Assembly (NCBI RefSeq): GCF_001293685.1
Contig: NZ_BCAG01000003.1
Location: 1,612,001 to 1,676,000 of the forward strand
Length of the DNA stretch: 64,000 nucleotides
Source of the DNA: Desulfatitalea tepidiphila
GTDB lineage: Bacteria; Desulfobacterota; Desulfobacteria; Desulfobacterales; Desulfosarcinaceae
Direction of reading: 5' to 3'
Part shown: piece after piece, positions 42,810 to 53,453 of the stretch
Numbering within the stretch: position 1 is the first letter of the stretch
Layout: the number at the start of each line of letters is the position of its first letter
Position numbers and translations under genes: made by a program
The notes under the pieces: model-generated
The model's input: the letters and a program-made list of their open reading frames with translations, nothing else
Told to the model about the DNA's origin: nothing
Databases searched by the model: none

Positions 42810-42914
42810 CGGGCGGGCATAAAGCCCACCCCTACGAAGTTGGGCTGTAATGCAGGCATTTTTCATAGACGGGCGTCGTAGGGGCGGAATTTAACCCCGC
42901 CCATATGGAAACCT
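42810..42914. repeat. GC-rich double-hairpin repeat (family H)
   Basis: Left hairpin GGGCGGGCATAAAGCCCACC and right hairpin GGGGCGGAATTTAACCCCGC are separated by about 50 bases; a GTAGGGGC/CCCCTACG pairing links the two halves. It ends in ATATGGAAACCTG as in the copy at 53454. Confidence 0.75.
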
Positions 42915-42928
42915 GATCGCCATAGGCT

Positions 42929-43071
42929 AGTGCCCATCCACAAATGACCAATTGGCCCGATATCGGCGTTGCGCGAAAAATTCAATCCTCGGAATATCGA
43001 CCATATGCCTGCGGTTAAATTTCCCGCGCGCCTTGATCTCGACCCAATTTGCCTATTTGTGGACGGACACT
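42929..43071. repeat. MITE-like element, family A, copy 2
   Basis: 143 bases with terminal inverted repeats starting AGTGCCCATCCACAAATGAC and ending in the complement of AGTGTCCGTCCACAAATAGG. Internal boxes match copy 1 but in the opposite orientation (GCGTTGCGCGAAAAATTC near the left, GCGCGCCTTGATCTCGACCC near the right). Confidence 0.8.
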
Positions 43072-43114
43072 ATGCTAACGGATTGAATTTTATATACCAA
43101 CAAACAGAGGCGGA

Positions 43115-44116
43115 TCAGTCTTGTTTGATAATTGGTTCCAGAAGTGACGCCATGGTGTTAGATTCAGCCAGTCTATGGGCACTCTTGAGTCTTTCCTTTA
43201 AATCGTCGAGCGTCGTGAAATTGATGTGTAAGCTATAGGATGGATGTTCGAAGTGTGGTGACGGATGGAGTTGGATGCCGTTGGGGACCTTCAGGGCTTT
43301 GATGGATTGGGCATAACGTTGCTCATAAGCGCTGATTGCCGGATAACGCCGCCGCCTTAAGAATTGACGGATCTGATTGGACACCTTGGGGCGGTCGCAT
43401 TCGATATCGTCCATTCGATGCCCGGCAAGCACATCCGTCAGCAGCTGGGATATGTCGGTTCTTTCTCGATGAACAATGGCCTGAACCCACTCCAGCACCT
43501 CGCGCTGACGGCTCAGGCTCAGCTGCATTTTCAAAAAAAATTCAGCCAGCGCTTGAGCACCGTCGTTATCCCCCATTTCGTGAAGTTCGATGGCCGTAGG
43601 GAGTGCGATGGTTCCTTCGATCAGCCCGCGCTGCAATCTCTCATTCATGCAACCCACTCTGTTAAGTTTGCCTACAAGGTCATCATTGAGTTTGAAGCCG
43701 ATCGACGCCAGCAGATCAAAGGTCTCCGTGCGGCCGGCATCCGTTCGTTCAACCAAGGCAGCAGCGCGGGCCATTTCGACCACGTTCAGGGGGCGGTGGA
43801 GATTGTCGGCTATGGCCATCACGGTACAGCGATGGACCGGCGCATCGGGTGGCAGGCAATGTGCCTGGATCACATCCCAACCCAGTTCCTGGCAGGCCTC
43901 GACACGCGCAAAACCGCTCACAATGACGAATCGGGGCGTATTTGATGCCAAGACGGGTGAAGCATCGGTTTTTGAAAGTAACAGAGGCGGGTGCAACAGG
44001 CCTATCTGCCGGATGGAGGCCTTTAACCGATCGGTCAGGCTGTCCGTGCTGATTCGAAACGTCGAATCAGCACGGTCGATTTGAGCCAGTTCGATGCACC
44101 TGCATTCAAATCCCAT
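43115..44116 (-). CDS. ParB-like N-terminal-domain protein
   Basis: About 333 residues from the ATG at 44116, which overlaps the purC stop (ATGGGATTTGA). ParB/Srx-type N-domain: [37 protein letters not shown], then [18 protein letters not shown] (equivalent of the GxRRxxA loop) and [20 protein letters not shown] (equivalent of the ENxxRxDL motif). A helical middle part with an HTH-like [20 protein letters not shown] follows. No parA gene is nearby, so it is not an ordinary chromosome-partition locus. It may be a CTP-binding DNA-binding regulator, inferred from the fold only. The 5' overlap suggests translational coupling to purC. Confidence 0.75.
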   Translation of the reverse strand: MGFECRCIELAQIDRADSTFRISTDSLTDRLKASIRQIGLLHPPLLLSKTDASPVLASNTPRFVIVSGFARVEACQELGWDVIQAHCLPPDAPVHRCTVMAIADNLHRPLNVVEMARAAALVERTDAGRTETFDLLASIGFKLNDDLVGKLNRVGCMNERLQRGLIEGTIALPTAIELHEMGDNDGAQALAEFFLKMQLSLSRQREVLEWVQAIVHRERTDISQLLTDVLAGHRMDDIECDRPKVSNQIRQFLRRRRYPAISAYEQRYAQSIKALKVPNGIQLHPSPHFEHPSYSLHINFTTLDDLKERLKSAHRLAESNTMASLLEPIIKQD

Positions 44117-44993
44117 AGGTCGTGCCGGTGATGGCCTGCAATGCTTCCAAATACTTTTTGCGGGTATTGGCAATCACATCCTCGGGAAGATGCGGCGCTG
44201 GCGGTTGTTTGTTCCATTTTATGGAATCGAGGTAGTCCCGCAAATACTGCTTGTCGAAGCTGGGCTGAGGACCACCGGGGGCATACTGGTTGCTCGGCCA
44301 GAAACGGCTCGAATCGGGTGTCAGCACTTCGTCGATCAAGATGAGGTTCCCGTCGACGATGCCGAATTCAAATTTCGTGTCGGCAATGATGATGCCTTTT
44401 TCAAGAGCCAATCGGGCCCCCTTTTTATAGATGGCGAGCGATACGTCGCGGACCTTTTCGGCCATTGATCTGCCCACCCGCCGGGCGGCCTCTTCGAAAT
44501 CGATGTTGATATCGTGAACCCCTACCTCCTCCTTGGTGGAGGGCGTAAAAATAGGTTCGGGCAGTCGGTCGGACTCCTTGAGGCCGGCAGGCAGTCCTAT
44601 CCCACAAACGCTCTGCTCTTTCTGGTATGATTTCCAGCCAGAACCGGAAATATATCCCCGTACCACGCACTCGATGGGCAATGGTTCACACTTTTTCACC
44701 AACATGGATCGCCCGGCCAAAAGGTCGGCATAGGGACGGCAACTCTCTGGGAATGCTTTAACATCGCCCGTTATCACATGGTTGGGCACCAGGTCGGACA
44801 TGATATCGAACCAATAAAGGGAGATCAGGTTCAAAATTTTGCCCTTGTCCGGAACGATTTCCGGCATGACCACATCGAATGCCGAAATGCGGTCCGAGGC
44901 GACCATCAACAGGGCGTCGCCCAGGTCGAAAATATCTCTCACTTTTCCCCGCTTGACCAGATTCAGCGTCTTTATTTCCGTTTCCATGACCAT
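44106..44993 (-). CDS. purC: Phosphoribosylaminoimidazole-succinocarboxamide synthase
   Basis: A 295-residue SAICAR synthetase, which joins CAIR and aspartate with ATP in purine synthesis. It shows the full family pattern: [80 protein letters not shown], and [20 protein letters not shown] with [11 protein letters not shown]. Its length matches the longer PurC form of many Proteobacteria and yeast. An AAGGAAA lies upstream of the ATG at 44993; a second in-frame ATG is two codons later. Its stop lies inside the start of the ParB-like gene. Confidence 0.95.
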   Translation of the reverse strand: MVMETEIKTLNLVKRGKVRDIFDLGDALLMVASDRISAFDVVMPEIVPDKGKILNLISLYWFDIMSDLVPNHVITGDVKAFPESCRPYADLLAGRSMLVKKCEPLPIECVVRGYISGSGWKSYQKEQSVCGIGLPAGLKESDRLPEPIFTPSTKEEVGVHDINIDFEEAARRVGRSMAEKVRDVSLAIYKKGARLALEKGIIIADTKFEFGIVDGNLILIDEVLTPDSSRFWPSNQYAPGGPQPSFDKQYLRDYLDSIKWNKQPPAPHLPEDVIANTRKKYLEALQAITGTTYGI

Positions 44994-45041
44994 TGGATAA
45001 ACATTTCCTTTTTTCTCAATAGATGGCCCGATACTTAAGGA

Positions 45042-45395
45042 TCAGGGCTGAGAATTCTCGTTGAATGCCTCGATATATTTCTTCAAGACAATGTTGGCCG
45101 ACTGGTCTATATCGAAGAACTCGATGCCGGATTCGAACATGTTGTTTTCCATTTTTCTCATGTAAACCACCTTGCCCTTGATATCGACCACGTCCTCCTT
45201 GAAACCGATGGTCAGAGAAACCGTTCGCCGGGCATCCATAGGGCTATGCGTTTCCAGCAGAATTCCGGACTCCGAGACATTGAGCGTTCGCCCCATGCCC
45301 TGGTTTTCCTCTTCCTCGTTTTCGTCGAAATAGACATAGTTGAGCAGATTGACGGAATCGATACGAGAATGCTTCCTCTTTTCTTCGTTTGTCAT
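45042..45395 (-). CDS. PilZ-domain protein
   Basis: A 117-residue single-domain PilZ protein. Motifs: RKHSR at residues 7-11 (RxxxR) and NVSESG at about 39-44 (D/NxSxxG), with strands ILLETHSPMDARRTVSLTIG and FESGIEFFDIDQSANIVLKK after them. An acidic insert (FDENEEEENQG) lies between the motifs. It is the last gene of the MglA-linked set, 40 bases after the cNMP-binding gene. It probably binds c-di-GMP; its output partner may be one of the upstream proteins, an inference from position. Confidence 0.85.
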   Translation of the reverse strand: MTNEEKRKHSRIDSVNLLNYVYFDENEEEENQGMGRTLNVSESGILLETHSPMDARRTVSLTIGFKEDVVDIKGKVVYMRKMENNMFESGIEFFDIDQSANIVLKKYIEAFNENSQP

Positions 45396-45435
45396 AATGT
45401 ATTCACCTGATTGAGTTATCCATTCGATTCAATAG

Positions 45436-46611
45436 CTATTTCTTCAGGCCATATTTTTGATAGTAGTTGCAGACAACCCTCGTACTGACGGATATGCAGG
45501 ACGATACATTGTCGATGAAATTTTTGAAGGTCGTGGATAGATTGTTGTACTCCTTCTGGAGCTGCGATAGTTCGGCCTTGCGGACTTTCAGATCTTTGTT
45601 GGCCAGAACCGATGCAAACTCGGGTTCGTGCCCGAGATCCAGAAACGGGATGCTTCCGAAATAGTCTCCCTTGAAGAGCTGGACGAGTGGAATCTGGCCG
45701 ATATCGTCATTGCGCACGATGGAGCCGCTGCCTTCACGAATGACGTACAGATCTTCTTCGGTTGTGCCCTGCTTCATCACCGGCTTTTTATTGTCCACGT
45801 AAGCTTCGGGGCTCAACTTCTTTTGGCGCAACTCGATGACGCGCTCATTGAGCTGCTTCAACCGCTTGTCCAGGCTGATGAGCAACCCCCTGAATTCCGG
45901 GGTCAACTTCGCGAACTCCTGAGCCAGCCTCTGGGAATCGAGCACGCCCAGTTGGACGTTACCGACCGCCACGGCCGTCGCGGTGCGGATGTGTCCCTGA
46001 ATCAAAAAAGAAGCCAGACTGCCGATGAATGAGCCATCCCCCAACCGCACAATCGGCAGCTGCCCCTCGGGTGTCTCCCTGACGATCTCCACGACCCCCT
46101 CGAGAATGACCCAAATCCAGCTCCCGTGCTTGCCCTCTTCGACGATATACTCTCCGTCGAAGAAATCTTCTTCATCGGCAACATACATGTAATCGACCAT
46201 TGGCCCCTTGACGATGGGAATCGCATCCGCTGAACCTCCGGCCGACTGTTTGCGAACTGCCGCGCCTGGCCCCACTCTTTTAATTTGACCGTCATCGACC
46301 ATTTTTAAGCCCTCTAAAATGATACCCATGCGGCTTTTGGTAATCACCCGTTGGGTCAGTACATTTTCTTTGTTGAATTCGAATTCTCCATCGGTCCAGC
46401 CGAATAATTCGAACACGGCTTCCAACCCGGTCGTCGAGCCACAGGCGGCGTTGATTGGATTCCCGTTTTCAAAATAGATGAATCCGGGTTCGGCGGCATA
46501 CCTGCTGATCAAGCGCAATACCCCTGTGCTGCCGTTGGCTCCCAGCAACTGCATGATGTCGCCCAAGGCGAGAAAACTGAGGCTTCCTGCCAGTACAACG
46601 CTATCCCGCAT
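45436..46611 (-). CDS. DUF4388-like domain protein with two cyclic-nucleotide-binding-like domains
   Basis: 391 residues. An N-terminal DUF4388/PATAN-like module (GSLSFLALGDIMQLLGANGS, TGVLRLISR, IYFENGNPINAACGSTTG, WTDGEFEFNKE) is common in Myxococcota and Desulfobacterota signalling proteins. Two CNB-type barrels follow: about 138-235 (EEGKHGSWIWVILEGVVEIV, then LGDGSFIGSLASFLI) and about 275-345 (GTTEEDLYVIREGSGSIVRN, FKGDYFGSIPFLDLG). Key cNMP phosphate-binding residues are not clear, so ligand binding is uncertain. It lies 9 bases after the MglA-like gene. Likely role: adaptor in the GTPase pathway. Confidence 0.8.
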   Translation of the reverse strand: MRDSVVLAGSLSFLALGDIMQLLGANGSTGVLRLISRYAAEPGFIYFENGNPINAACGSTTGLEAVFELFGWTDGEFEFNKENVLTQRVITKSRMGIILEGLKMVDDGQIKRVGPGAAVRKQSAGGSADAIPIVKGPMVDYMYVADEEDFFDGEYIVEEGKHGSWIWVILEGVVEIVRETPEGQLPIVRLGDGSFIGSLASFLIQGHIRTATAVAVGNVQLGVLDSQRLAQEFAKLTPEFRGLLISLDKRLKQLNERVIELRQKKLSPEAYVDNKKPVMKQGTTEEDLYVIREGSGSIVRNDDIGQIPLVQLFKGDYFGSIPFLDLGHEPEFASVLANKDLKVRKAELSQLQKEYNNLSTTFKNFIDNVSSCISVSTRVVCNYYQKYGLKK

Positions 46612-46620
46612 GGTTCTATC

Positions 46621-47235
46621 TTACTGCGCCCATTTAAATTCCCTTTGGAGCGATTGAAGGGTCAACTTTAAACACTCCTTCAGCGTTACCCCCACACCAT
46701 CACCTTTAACGGCACTCCCCTCAAAGGCAGGCACTTGCAGCTGGCGGTTGAGATCTTTTTGCATCTGTTCGACCGACATCAGCGGGATGCCTTGCTCCGC
46801 CAAGTCTCTCTTGTTGAACTGCATGACAAGCGGCACTTTGAAAATGCTCTTGCCATATTCTTTCAAATTACTCTGAAGGTCCTTCAACGACAGCATGTTT
46901 TTTTCACGCCGCACTTCAAGAGAATCGGCGACAAAGACGATACCGTCCACTCCTCGTAACACGAGCTTTCGGGTGGAACTGTACTTTACCTGCCCGGGGA
47001 CCGTGTATAATTGAACGCGCACATCGCACCCCCTGATCTGGCCGAGGCCAATGGGCAGAAAATCGAAAAACAGGGTCCGATCCCCCTCTGTGTTGATGGA
47101 AACCATCTCCCCCTTGACCTGCTTTTTATAGGCTCCGAATATATATTCCAGATTCGTCGTCTTGCCGCACCGACCCGGTCCGTAGTACACAACCTTGCAC
47201 TCAATTTCTCGCTTCTTCAAATTAAAAATCGCCAT
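46621..47235 (-). CDS. MglA-like small Ras-type GTPase
   Basis: A 204-residue GTPase close to MglA of Myxococcus, which sets cell polarity and drives motility. G-boxes: G1 YYGPGRCGKTTNLEYIF (residues about 17-33), G2/switch I EGDRTLFFDFLPIGLG, G3 TVPGQVKYSSTRKLVLRG (note TVPGQ rather than DxxG, as in MglA), G4 QFNKRDL, and G5 near EGSAVKGDGV. No MglB (GAP) or RomR gene is seen in the window. It sits between a helical-repeat protein gene and the DUF4388/cNMP gene, suggesting a signalling operon that could govern the type IV/MSHA-like pili; that link is inference. Confidence 0.9.
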   Translation of the reverse strand: MAIFNLKKREIECKVVYYGPGRCGKTTNLEYIFGAYKKQVKGEMVSINTEGDRTLFFDFLPIGLGQIRGCDVRVQLYTVPGQVKYSSTRKLVLRGVDGIVFVADSLEVRREKNMLSLKDLQSNLKEYGKSIFKVPLVMQFNKRDLAEQGIPLMSVEQMQKDLNRQLQVPAFEGSAVKGDGVGVTLKECLKLTLQSLQREFKWAQ

Positions 47236-47284
47236 AACTCAAGGCCCCCAGGAAAAACTCGGATAAAATTTCGTGACGCCGCAT

Positions 47285-48220
47285 TTATGTGCTCACGATA
47301 CGAATATCGACGCAGTAATCACCCTGTTTCGGTCCAGTCTTAATTTTGGTTTTCGACGCAACCATGCCGGCACCGTTAAAGATGGCGATGGGCGAAAAAA
47401 ACTGAACATCTTTCAGCTCCATGCGCTCTTCTAGTGTTTCGATCAATTCACTCTCTTGTTTGGAAATGATCAGGCTCAACATGTTTCCAGACTGGAAATT
47501 TACATCGAACTCGACCATCTTCCCTTTTCGTGGGCCCGCATCGAAAGTAATCCCGATGGAGGTAATATCCAGAAACTCCTCTTCAACTTCGGCTTGAGGT
47601 TGTACTTCCACCACCGATTCTTCGAGCTGCGGGTCGATGGTCTCCAGCAGGGAAGGCAGGTTAGCTTCGACGCCTTTTTTGGCCAGAACCTCTTCGAGAA
47701 AGGTCCTCACGGCCTCAAGCTGGTTGGCGTGAAAAATATCGCCGGTGTACCACTGTTGGTATTGGTTGATCGCCTCATCGGCGCCGGCCGACGCCAGATG
47801 GCATTGGAGGATGTTCTTGGCGGCTTCGACGCGAACCTTTTCCTTTTTCAGCAACCCATTGAGTTCGGTGAGCGCACGATCGAACTGTCCGAACTTGGCC
47901 AATGCCACGGCGCCTTCCAATGCGGCGCTATCCTGGTCCGTGCTTTCCGAAAACGCGAACAGGTTCTTGATCAGATCCTGGGCCTTCTGGGAAAGCTCAG
48001 GGGTCGTGGGCCCCTTTTCAACCTTTTCTTTGGTCGTCCTCAAGGCGTTGATTTTTTCTGAAATCGCCTTGATGAGACTCTCCTTGTTTTTCAGCTTTTC
48101 GATGGAATTGACGATATTTACCGCATCCTTGTATTTGCTCTGCGCTTCGGAGATCAATCCTTGGGAACGATAAATTTCAGCTTCTTGCAGCACCGCCTTA
48201 AGTCGCTGTTTAATGTCCAT
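47285..48220 (-). CDS. Helical-repeat (TPR-like) protein of unknown function
   Basis: About 311 residues from the ATG at 48220 (MDIKQRLKAVLQEAEIYRSQ); the frame continues 41 codons upstream without translation signals. The N-terminal two thirds are helical with TPR-like periodicity (GLISEAQSKYKDAVNIVNSI, AKFGQFDRALTELNGLLKKE, AGADEAINQYQQWYTG). The C-terminal 90 residues are beta-rich (DITSIGITFDAGPRKGKMVE, FQSGNMLSLIISKQESELIE) and do not match a family I can name; a PilZ-like barrel is possible but no RxxxR is seen. It is the first gene of the MglA-linked set and probably an adaptor. Confidence 0.7.
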   Translation of the reverse strand: MDIKQRLKAVLQEAEIYRSQGLISEAQSKYKDAVNIVNSIEKLKNKESLIKAISEKINALRTTKEKVEKGPTTPELSQKAQDLIKNLFAFSESTDQDSAALEGAVALAKFGQFDRALTELNGLLKKEKVRVEAAKNILQCHLASAGADEAINQYQQWYTGDIFHANQLEAVRTFLEEVLAKKGVEANLPSLLETIDPQLEESVVEVQPQAEVEEEFLDITSIGITFDAGPRKGKMVEFDVNFQSGNMLSLIISKQESELIETLEERMELKDVQFFSPIAIFNGAGMVASKTKIKTGPKQGDYCVDIRIVST

Positions 48221-48566
48221 TAAAGCCCCCATCCGAGTCAAACCGTATCGCCATTGCCGGCCACCATCTTCCGCGTCTGATTGTATGTTGCCTATCCCTG
48301 TACAAAGGCCCGACTCTCGTGCATGAGTGACGCACGTGGCCATTCGTTGGGTGCGTACAGAAATATACTTTTATCGCGCTTGCCGCTTAAAAGTCAATAT
48401 TTAATAGTTATTTAAATAAGCTATAACCACACGGGATTAAGTTCGGCCAAATCGCGAATGGGTTTAGTACATTTTTTAGAATGCACCAAACCCATTCTTT
48501 TCATGGCCGTGCTGCCCGACCTGCCACACGAGCCGTCCCAACCAGATGAAAAACGGCTATCGCCCT
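48221..48566. other. Intergenic region between mdh and the MglA set
   Basis: About 345 bases that should hold the promoter of the MglA set. A frame continuing upstream of 48220 lacks a credible start. A stem-loop at 48456-48497 follows mdh. Nothing else is seen. Confidence 0.4.
48456..48497. terminator. Stem-loop downstream of mdh
   Basis: A 10-bp stem (GAATGGGTTT with AAACCCATTC) with a 22-base loop that is itself partly self-complementary, 70 bases past the mdh stop. No clean U-run follows on the minus strand; it could be a weak terminator. Confidence 0.4.
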
Positions 48567-49544
48567 CTAAAACAAAGCGGAAACAGCGGCTCTCTCGTCC
48601 AAAAGTTCCTTTTCGGTGAGCTTCATACGTTCACGGCTGAAATCACCGACCTTCAGTCCGGGGACCTCTTGCCATTTGCCGTTCTCGCAGACGATGGGAA
48701 ACGAATAGATGATGTCGCCATCAATGCCGTAGGAATTACCGGAACTGTAAACGCCCATGCTGACCCATTTGCCGTTGGTGCCCAACGCCCAATCGTGCAT
48801 GTGGTCGATGGCCGCCGATGCGGCCGATGCCGCGCTGGAAGCGCCACGGGCTTTGATAACGGCAGCGCCGCGCTGTTGGATGGTCGGGATGAATTCCTTT
48901 ACGTACCACTCCTGGTCGACTTTCCCAGCGATGGCCTGGCCATCGACCATGGCATAACTGATGTCCGGATACTGGGTGGCCGAATGGTTGCCCCAGACCA
49001 CCATTTTTTCGATGTTTGTCGTGTGACTTCCGAGTTTGTCGGCCAACTGGGAAAGCGAACGGTTGTGGTCCAGACGCATCATGGCCGTAATGTTGCGTGG
49101 ATTTAAACTAGGGGCGTTTTTCAATGTAATCAGAGCATTGGTATTGGCCGGGTTTCCCACTACCAGCACCTTGACGTCGCGATTGGCATGTTTGTCGAGG
49201 GCCTTGCCCTGCACCGAAAAAATCTCGGCATTCACTTTGAGCAGGTCCGATCGTTCCATGCCCGCACTTCGTGGACGAGCGCCGACCAAAAACGCATAAT
49301 CCGCATCCTTGAAGGCCACGTTGGGGTCGTCGGTGGGGACCATGTCGGACAACAGCGGAAAGGCGCAATCCTGCAGTTCCATCACGACACCCTTCAGGGC
49401 ATTCATCGCCGGTGGGATTTCCAGCAATTGCAGAATGACAGGCTGGTCCGGGCCCAGCAAATCGCCGTGGGCGATACGGAAAATGAGTGAATAGCTGATT
49501 TGTCCAGCTGCTCCAGTGATGGTGACGCGTACAGGGCTTTTCAT
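48567..49544 (-). CDS. mdh: Malate dehydrogenase
   Basis: A 325-residue NAD-dependent malate dehydrogenase of the cytosolic-like group. Features: [20 protein letters not shown] (cofactor loop), [20 protein letters not shown], the substrate-binding [53 protein letters not shown] (Asp of the catalytic pair) and [15 protein letters not shown] (catalytic His). It interconverts malate and oxaloacetate. It starts 13 bases after the uvrC stop, so it is probably read from the uvrBC transcript, an uncommon pairing of a central-metabolism gene with DNA repair genes. Confidence 0.93.
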   Translation of the reverse strand: MKSPVRVTITGAAGQISYSLIFRIAHGDLLGPDQPVILQLLEIPPAMNALKGVVMELQDCAFPLLSDMVPTDDPNVAFKDADYAFLVGARPRSAGMERSDLLKVNAEIFSVQGKALDKHANRDVKVLVVGNPANTNALITLKNAPSLNPRNITAMMRLDHNRSLSQLADKLGSHTTNIEKMVVWGNHSATQYPDISYAMVDGQAIAGKVDQEWYVKEFIPTIQQRGAAVIKARGASSAASAASAAIDHMHDWALGTNGKWVSMGVYSSGNSYGIDGDIIYSFPIVCENGKWQEVPGLKVGDFSRERMKLTEKELLDERAAVSALF

Positions 49545-49557
49545 GTTTGCTCTCCAT

Positions 49558-51435
49558 TCAGGGTTTTAAGGTTGTCACTTGGTTGAGGTTTTTTTTGATA
49601 CTTTCAGCTACTTTCATTGAAATACCCTCGACCGATTGCAGCTCCTCCAAGCTTGCGGCCCGTATCTGCTCTATGCCTCCAAATCGCTTCAGGAGCAACG
49701 CTTTTCGCTTCGAGCCGACTCCTTGAATACCATCCAGCATCGATTGCATCGCACTTGTCTGTCTGCGTCGACGCTGAAAGGTCACCGCGCAGCGATGCGC
49801 CTCGTCCCGGACGTGCTGCAATAATAAGAGTGCCTCTTGGTCCCGACCGAACTGGACGGCGTTGGTGCGTCCCGGCAGGTAGATCTTATCCTGTGTCTGG
49901 CCGGCGGCCGGGTCCTTTTTGGCGATGCCCGCCAGATCGAAGGCATCGGCCAGTCCCAGCTGCATCAAAACGGCCTGGGCCGCGCCGATTTGCCCCTTGC
50001 CGCCATCGACCAGCAACAGGTCCGGCCATGGTCGGCTCGCCTCGCCTTTTTCGAATCGCCGCCGGATCACTTCGGCCATATGGGCATAGTCGTCCGGTTT
50101 GTCTCCGGATCGGATCTTATAGCGACGATAGGCCGACGGCAAGGGCTTTCCATTCTCAAAAACCACCATGGCGGCCACCGGGTCCGAGCCGAAGAGGTTC
50201 GAGTTGTCGAAACACTCGATGCGCCGCGGCAGTCGCTTGAGATGCATGCATCGACCCAGCGCCTCGAGCAATTCAAAACGCGTATCCTTGAGCTGGCGAT
50301 GCTCGATCAACGCCTGTCTGGCGTTCTGGAACGCCATCTGGACCAGCTTTTCCTTGTCACCGCGCTGTGGCGCGCTGACGATCACCCTGCCCCCCCGGCT
50401 GTGGCTCAGCCGCTTTTCGACCCCATCTTTTTCCATCGGCAGGTGGCTGACCAGGATTTCCCTGGGAACCGATGTCGCGGTTTGATAGTACTGACCCAGG
50501 AAGCTGCCCATTTGTTCTTCGGGCGTCCCGATGGCCTCTTCGAATGCAAAGTTACGGCCACCCAGCAGAAATCCACCCCGGACGCGCAGCAAGGCGATGG
50601 CGGAAAGTTGCTGCTCCTCGACCAGGGCGAACACATCGCGGTCCTTATGATCGGCCGTCACGGAAACCTGCTTTTCGAGGGTCTTTTCCAGGGCGAATAT
50701 TTTGTCCCGCAATGCGGCCGCTTTTTCGAACGCCTGGTTGGCCGCGGCGGCCAGCATCTGCTTTTTGAGCCTGCGGATCAGGGCCGGCGTTCGCCCTCTT
50801 AAAAATGCGACCACCTCCTTGACCGCTTCCTGGTAGGCCTCGGGTGCCACCTCCAACACGCAAGGCCCCATGCATAAACCCATTTGATAATTCAGGCAAG
50901 GGCGTGTTCTTTTTTTTTGCTGTTCACATCGACATTTGCATAATTTAAAGGTCTTGTTGATGAACTTCAAAGCCTGGCGCACCGCCCCGGCCGATCCGTA
51001 AGGGCCGAAATAGATCGCGCCGTCATCTTTTATTTTGCGAACGATACTCAAATTGGGATATTTTTCGGTGATGTCCAGCCGCAATGAGGGATAGCGTTTG
51101 TCATCCTTCAATACCACGTTATACCGGGGCCGGTGGCGTTTGATCAGGTTGGATTCGAGTATCAGCGCCTCATTTTCCGTATGGGTGATGATCGTCTCGA
51201 AATCCATTACCTTGCCCAGCAGCAGCCGGGTCTTGGGGTCATGGGGGCGATGCCTCTGAAAATAGGACTGCAGCCGTTTTTTCAAGTTGCGCGCCTTGCC
51301 GACATAGAGCACCTTGCCCTGGGGATCGCGCATGATATACACCCCGGGATCGGTCGAGACGTGCGTCACCTGTTCGGTCAATCGATCGAAGGCTTCCGAA
51401 GCTGATTGGCTGTTTTCCGTATGAAAATCCACCAT
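49558..51435 (-). CDS. uvrC: Excinuclease ABC subunit C
   Basis: 625 residues with the full UvrC plan. The GIY-YIG nuclease is at the start ([20 protein letters not shown], then [20 protein letters not shown]), a Cys-rich loop [20 protein letters not shown], a UvrB-binding UVR motif ([20 protein letters not shown]) near 215, the RNase H-like C-terminal nuclease ([35 protein letters not shown]), and a final helix-hairpin-helix pair ([34 protein letters not shown]). It makes both incisions in nucleotide excision repair. It starts 4 bases after uvrB and leads into mdh. Confidence 0.95.
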   Translation of the reverse strand: MVDFHTENSQSASEAFDRLTEQVTHVSTDPGVYIMRDPQGKVLYVGKARNLKKRLQSYFQRHRPHDPKTRLLLGKVMDFETIITHTENEALILESNLIKRHRPRYNVVLKDDKRYPSLRLDITEKYPNLSIVRKIKDDGAIYFGPYGSAGAVRQALKFINKTFKLCKCRCEQQKKRTRPCLNYQMGLCMGPCVLEVAPEAYQEAVKEVVAFLRGRTPALIRRLKKQMLAAAANQAFEKAAALRDKIFALEKTLEKQVSVTADHKDRDVFALVEEQQLSAIALLRVRGGFLLGGRNFAFEEAIGTPEEQMGSFLGQYYQTATSVPREILVSHLPMEKDGVEKRLSHSRGGRVIVSAPQRGDKEKLVQMAFQNARQALIEHRQLKDTRFELLEALGRCMHLKRLPRRIECFDNSNLFGSDPVAAMVVFENGKPLPSAYRRYKIRSGDKPDDYAHMAEVIRRRFEKGEASRPWPDLLLVDGGKGQIGAAQAVLMQLGLADAFDLAGIAKKDPAAGQTQDKIYLPGRTNAVQFGRDQEALLLLQHVRDEAHRCAVTFQRRRRQTSAMQSMLDGIQGVGSKRKALLLKRFGGIEQIRAASLEELQSVEGISMKVAESIKKNLNQVTTLKP

Positions 51436-51439
51436 ATCA

Positions 51440-53431
51440 TCAAGACTCGAACATCATCTTGGTTTTCAACAATTTGATTCTGTCCCGCAGTTCCGCGGCC
51501 CGTTCGAATTCGAGCTCGCCGGCCGCCGCATGCATCCGCTTTTCGAGATCTTCGATGGTCTCGGTCAGCTGCTCGACACTCTGATAGCCTGCCATAGCCT
51601 CCCGGACCTCTCTGGCGCCGGTGTCGGCGCCTTCGCAGGCCACATCAAAACCGGCACCGATCCCTTTCCGAATGCTCTGGGGCACAATGCCGTGTCGGAC
51701 ATTGTATTGGGACTGAATGGTTCGCCGGCGGTTCGTCTCCCCGATAGCCTGACGCATGGCGTCGGTTTCCTTGTCTGCGTATAAAATAACGGTACCATTC
51801 ACGTTGCGGGCGGCGCGTCCGAAGGTCTGGATCAACGAGCGGGCCGACCGCAGGAAACCCTCCTTGTCCGCATCCAATATGGCCACCAGGCTGACTTCCG
51901 GTATGTCGAGTCCCTCGCGCAGCAGGTTGATGCCCACCAGCACATCGAACTTGCCCATGCGTAATTCCCGTATAATCTCCATGCGTTCCAGGGTGGTGAT
52001 GTCCGAGTGCAGGTAGCGTACGGCAATCCCCAGGTCCGCATAATATTCGGACAGGTCCTCGGCCATGCGCTTGGTCAAGGTGGTGATCAGCACCCGCTCG
52101 TTGCGCTCTTTGCACTGCACGATCTCACCGAAGAGGTCATCCACCTGGTGTTGCGCGGGCCGGATCACGATTTGCGGATCCACCAGTCCGGTGGGGCGCA
52201 CGATCTGCTCGACCACCGCCCCCCGGGCCATTTCGTTTTCATATTCGGCCGGTGTGGCCGACACATAGATCACCTGGCCCACCCTTTGGCGCCACTCTTC
52301 GAAGGTCAACGGCCGGTTGTCCAGGGCCGACGGCAGCCGGAAGCCGTAGTTGACAAGGGTCTCCTTGCGCGAGCGGTCCCCCCGATACATGGCCCGCAAT
52401 TGGGGAATGGCGATATGACTCTCGTCGATGAACATCAAATAGTCGTCCGGGAAATAGTCAAGCAGGGTCGGCGGCGGTTCGCCGGCCCGGCGGCCGGTCA
52501 GATGACGGGAATAGTTTTCGATGCCGTTGCAATAGCCCAACTCCTGGATCATCTCCAGGTCGAACCGGGTGCGCTCCTCCACGCGCTGGGATTCGATGAA
52601 TTTTTTTTCTTCGCGGAAATATTCGACCCGGAGTTTAAGCTCTGCCATTATAGTTTCGACGGCACGTTTGAGGGTCTGCCGGGAGGTCACATAGTGGCTG
52701 GCCGGGAAAATGGTGGCCTTGTCCAGCTTTCGCAGGGTGACACCGCGTAGGGGATCGACTTGGGCGATGCTCTCGATGGTGTCTCCGAAGAAATCGATGC
52801 GCAGGGACTGGCTCTCCTCGTAAGCCGGGAAAATCTCGACGCGATCTCCCCGCACCCGAAACGTGCCGCGATGAAAATCGATATCGTTGCGTTCATAATG
52901 CATGGCCACCAGATCGCGCAGGAGTTTGTCCCTGGGAAAATCAAGGTCGCTCGCCACATCCACGCGCATACCCAGATAGTCCTCGGGTGCGCCCAGGCCG
53001 AATATGCACGAAACGCTGGCTACCACGACGACATCGCGCCGGGAGAGCACCGATCGGGTGGCCGAATGGCGCATCTTGTCGATCATGTCATTGATCGAAG
53101 AGTCTTTCTGGATATAGGTATCCGAGCTCGGGATGTAGGCTTCGGGTTGGTAGTAATCGTAATAACTGACGAAATATTCGACTGCGTTTTCCGGAAAAAG
53201 CTGCTTGAATTCCTGATACAACTGGGCAGCCAGGGTCTTGTTGGGAGCGATGACGATGGTCGGACGGTTAACTGCCGCGATCACATTGGCCATCGTGAAG
53301 GTTTTTCCGGAACCGGTCACGCCCAGCAACACCTGGTCGGTCAACTGTCGGTCGAGCCCTGCACGGAGCTGCTCGATGGCCGCAGGTTGATCCCCCTTGG
53401 GGCTCATGTCTGAAATCAGATTAAAATCCAT
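51440..53431 (-). CDS. uvrB: Excinuclease ABC subunit B
   Basis: 663 residues, the normal UvrB length. Helicase motifs: Walker [16 protein letters not shown], the beta-hairpin region [75 protein letters not shown] and [12 protein letters not shown]. The C-terminal UVR motif that contacts UvrC is present ([20 protein letters not shown]). It verifies DNA damage handed over by UvrA and loads UvrC. It is the first gene of the uvrB-uvrC-mdh set; the upstream gap carries a family H repeat. Confidence 0.96.
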   Translation of the reverse strand: MDFNLISDMSPKGDQPAAIEQLRAGLDRQLTDQVLLGVTGSGKTFTMANVIAAVNRPTIVIAPNKTLAAQLYQEFKQLFPENAVEYFVSYYDYYQPEAYIPSSDTYIQKDSSINDMIDKMRHSATRSVLSRRDVVVVASVSCIFGLGAPEDYLGMRVDVASDLDFPRDKLLRDLVAMHYERNDIDFHRGTFRVRGDRVEIFPAYEESQSLRIDFFGDTIESIAQVDPLRGVTLRKLDKATIFPASHYVTSRQTLKRAVETIMAELKLRVEYFREEKKFIESQRVEERTRFDLEMIQELGYCNGIENYSRHLTGRRAGEPPPTLLDYFPDDYLMFIDESHIAIPQLRAMYRGDRSRKETLVNYGFRLPSALDNRPLTFEEWRQRVGQVIYVSATPAEYENEMARGAVVEQIVRPTGLVDPQIVIRPAQHQVDDLFGEIVQCKERNERVLITTLTKRMAEDLSEYYADLGIAVRYLHSDITTLERMEIIRELRMGKFDVLVGINLLREGLDIPEVSLVAILDADKEGFLRSARSLIQTFGRAARNVNGTVILYADKETDAMRQAIGETNRRRTIQSQYNVRHGIVPQSIRKGIGAGFDVACEGADTGAREVREAMAGYQSVEQLTETIEDLEKRMHAAAGELEFERAAELRDRIKLLKTKMMFES

Positions 53432-53453
53432 GTCGTTAACTCACGAGGATGTT

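Larger units (their letters stand above)
42553..43114. other. Repeat-filled intergenic region
   Basis: No gene is seen. It holds an AT-rich part next to the TetR start (42553-42660), a family H double hairpin (42810-42914) and a family A MITE-like copy (42929-43071). It separates the TetR gene from the ParB-like gene, both on the minus strand. Confidence 0.6.
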
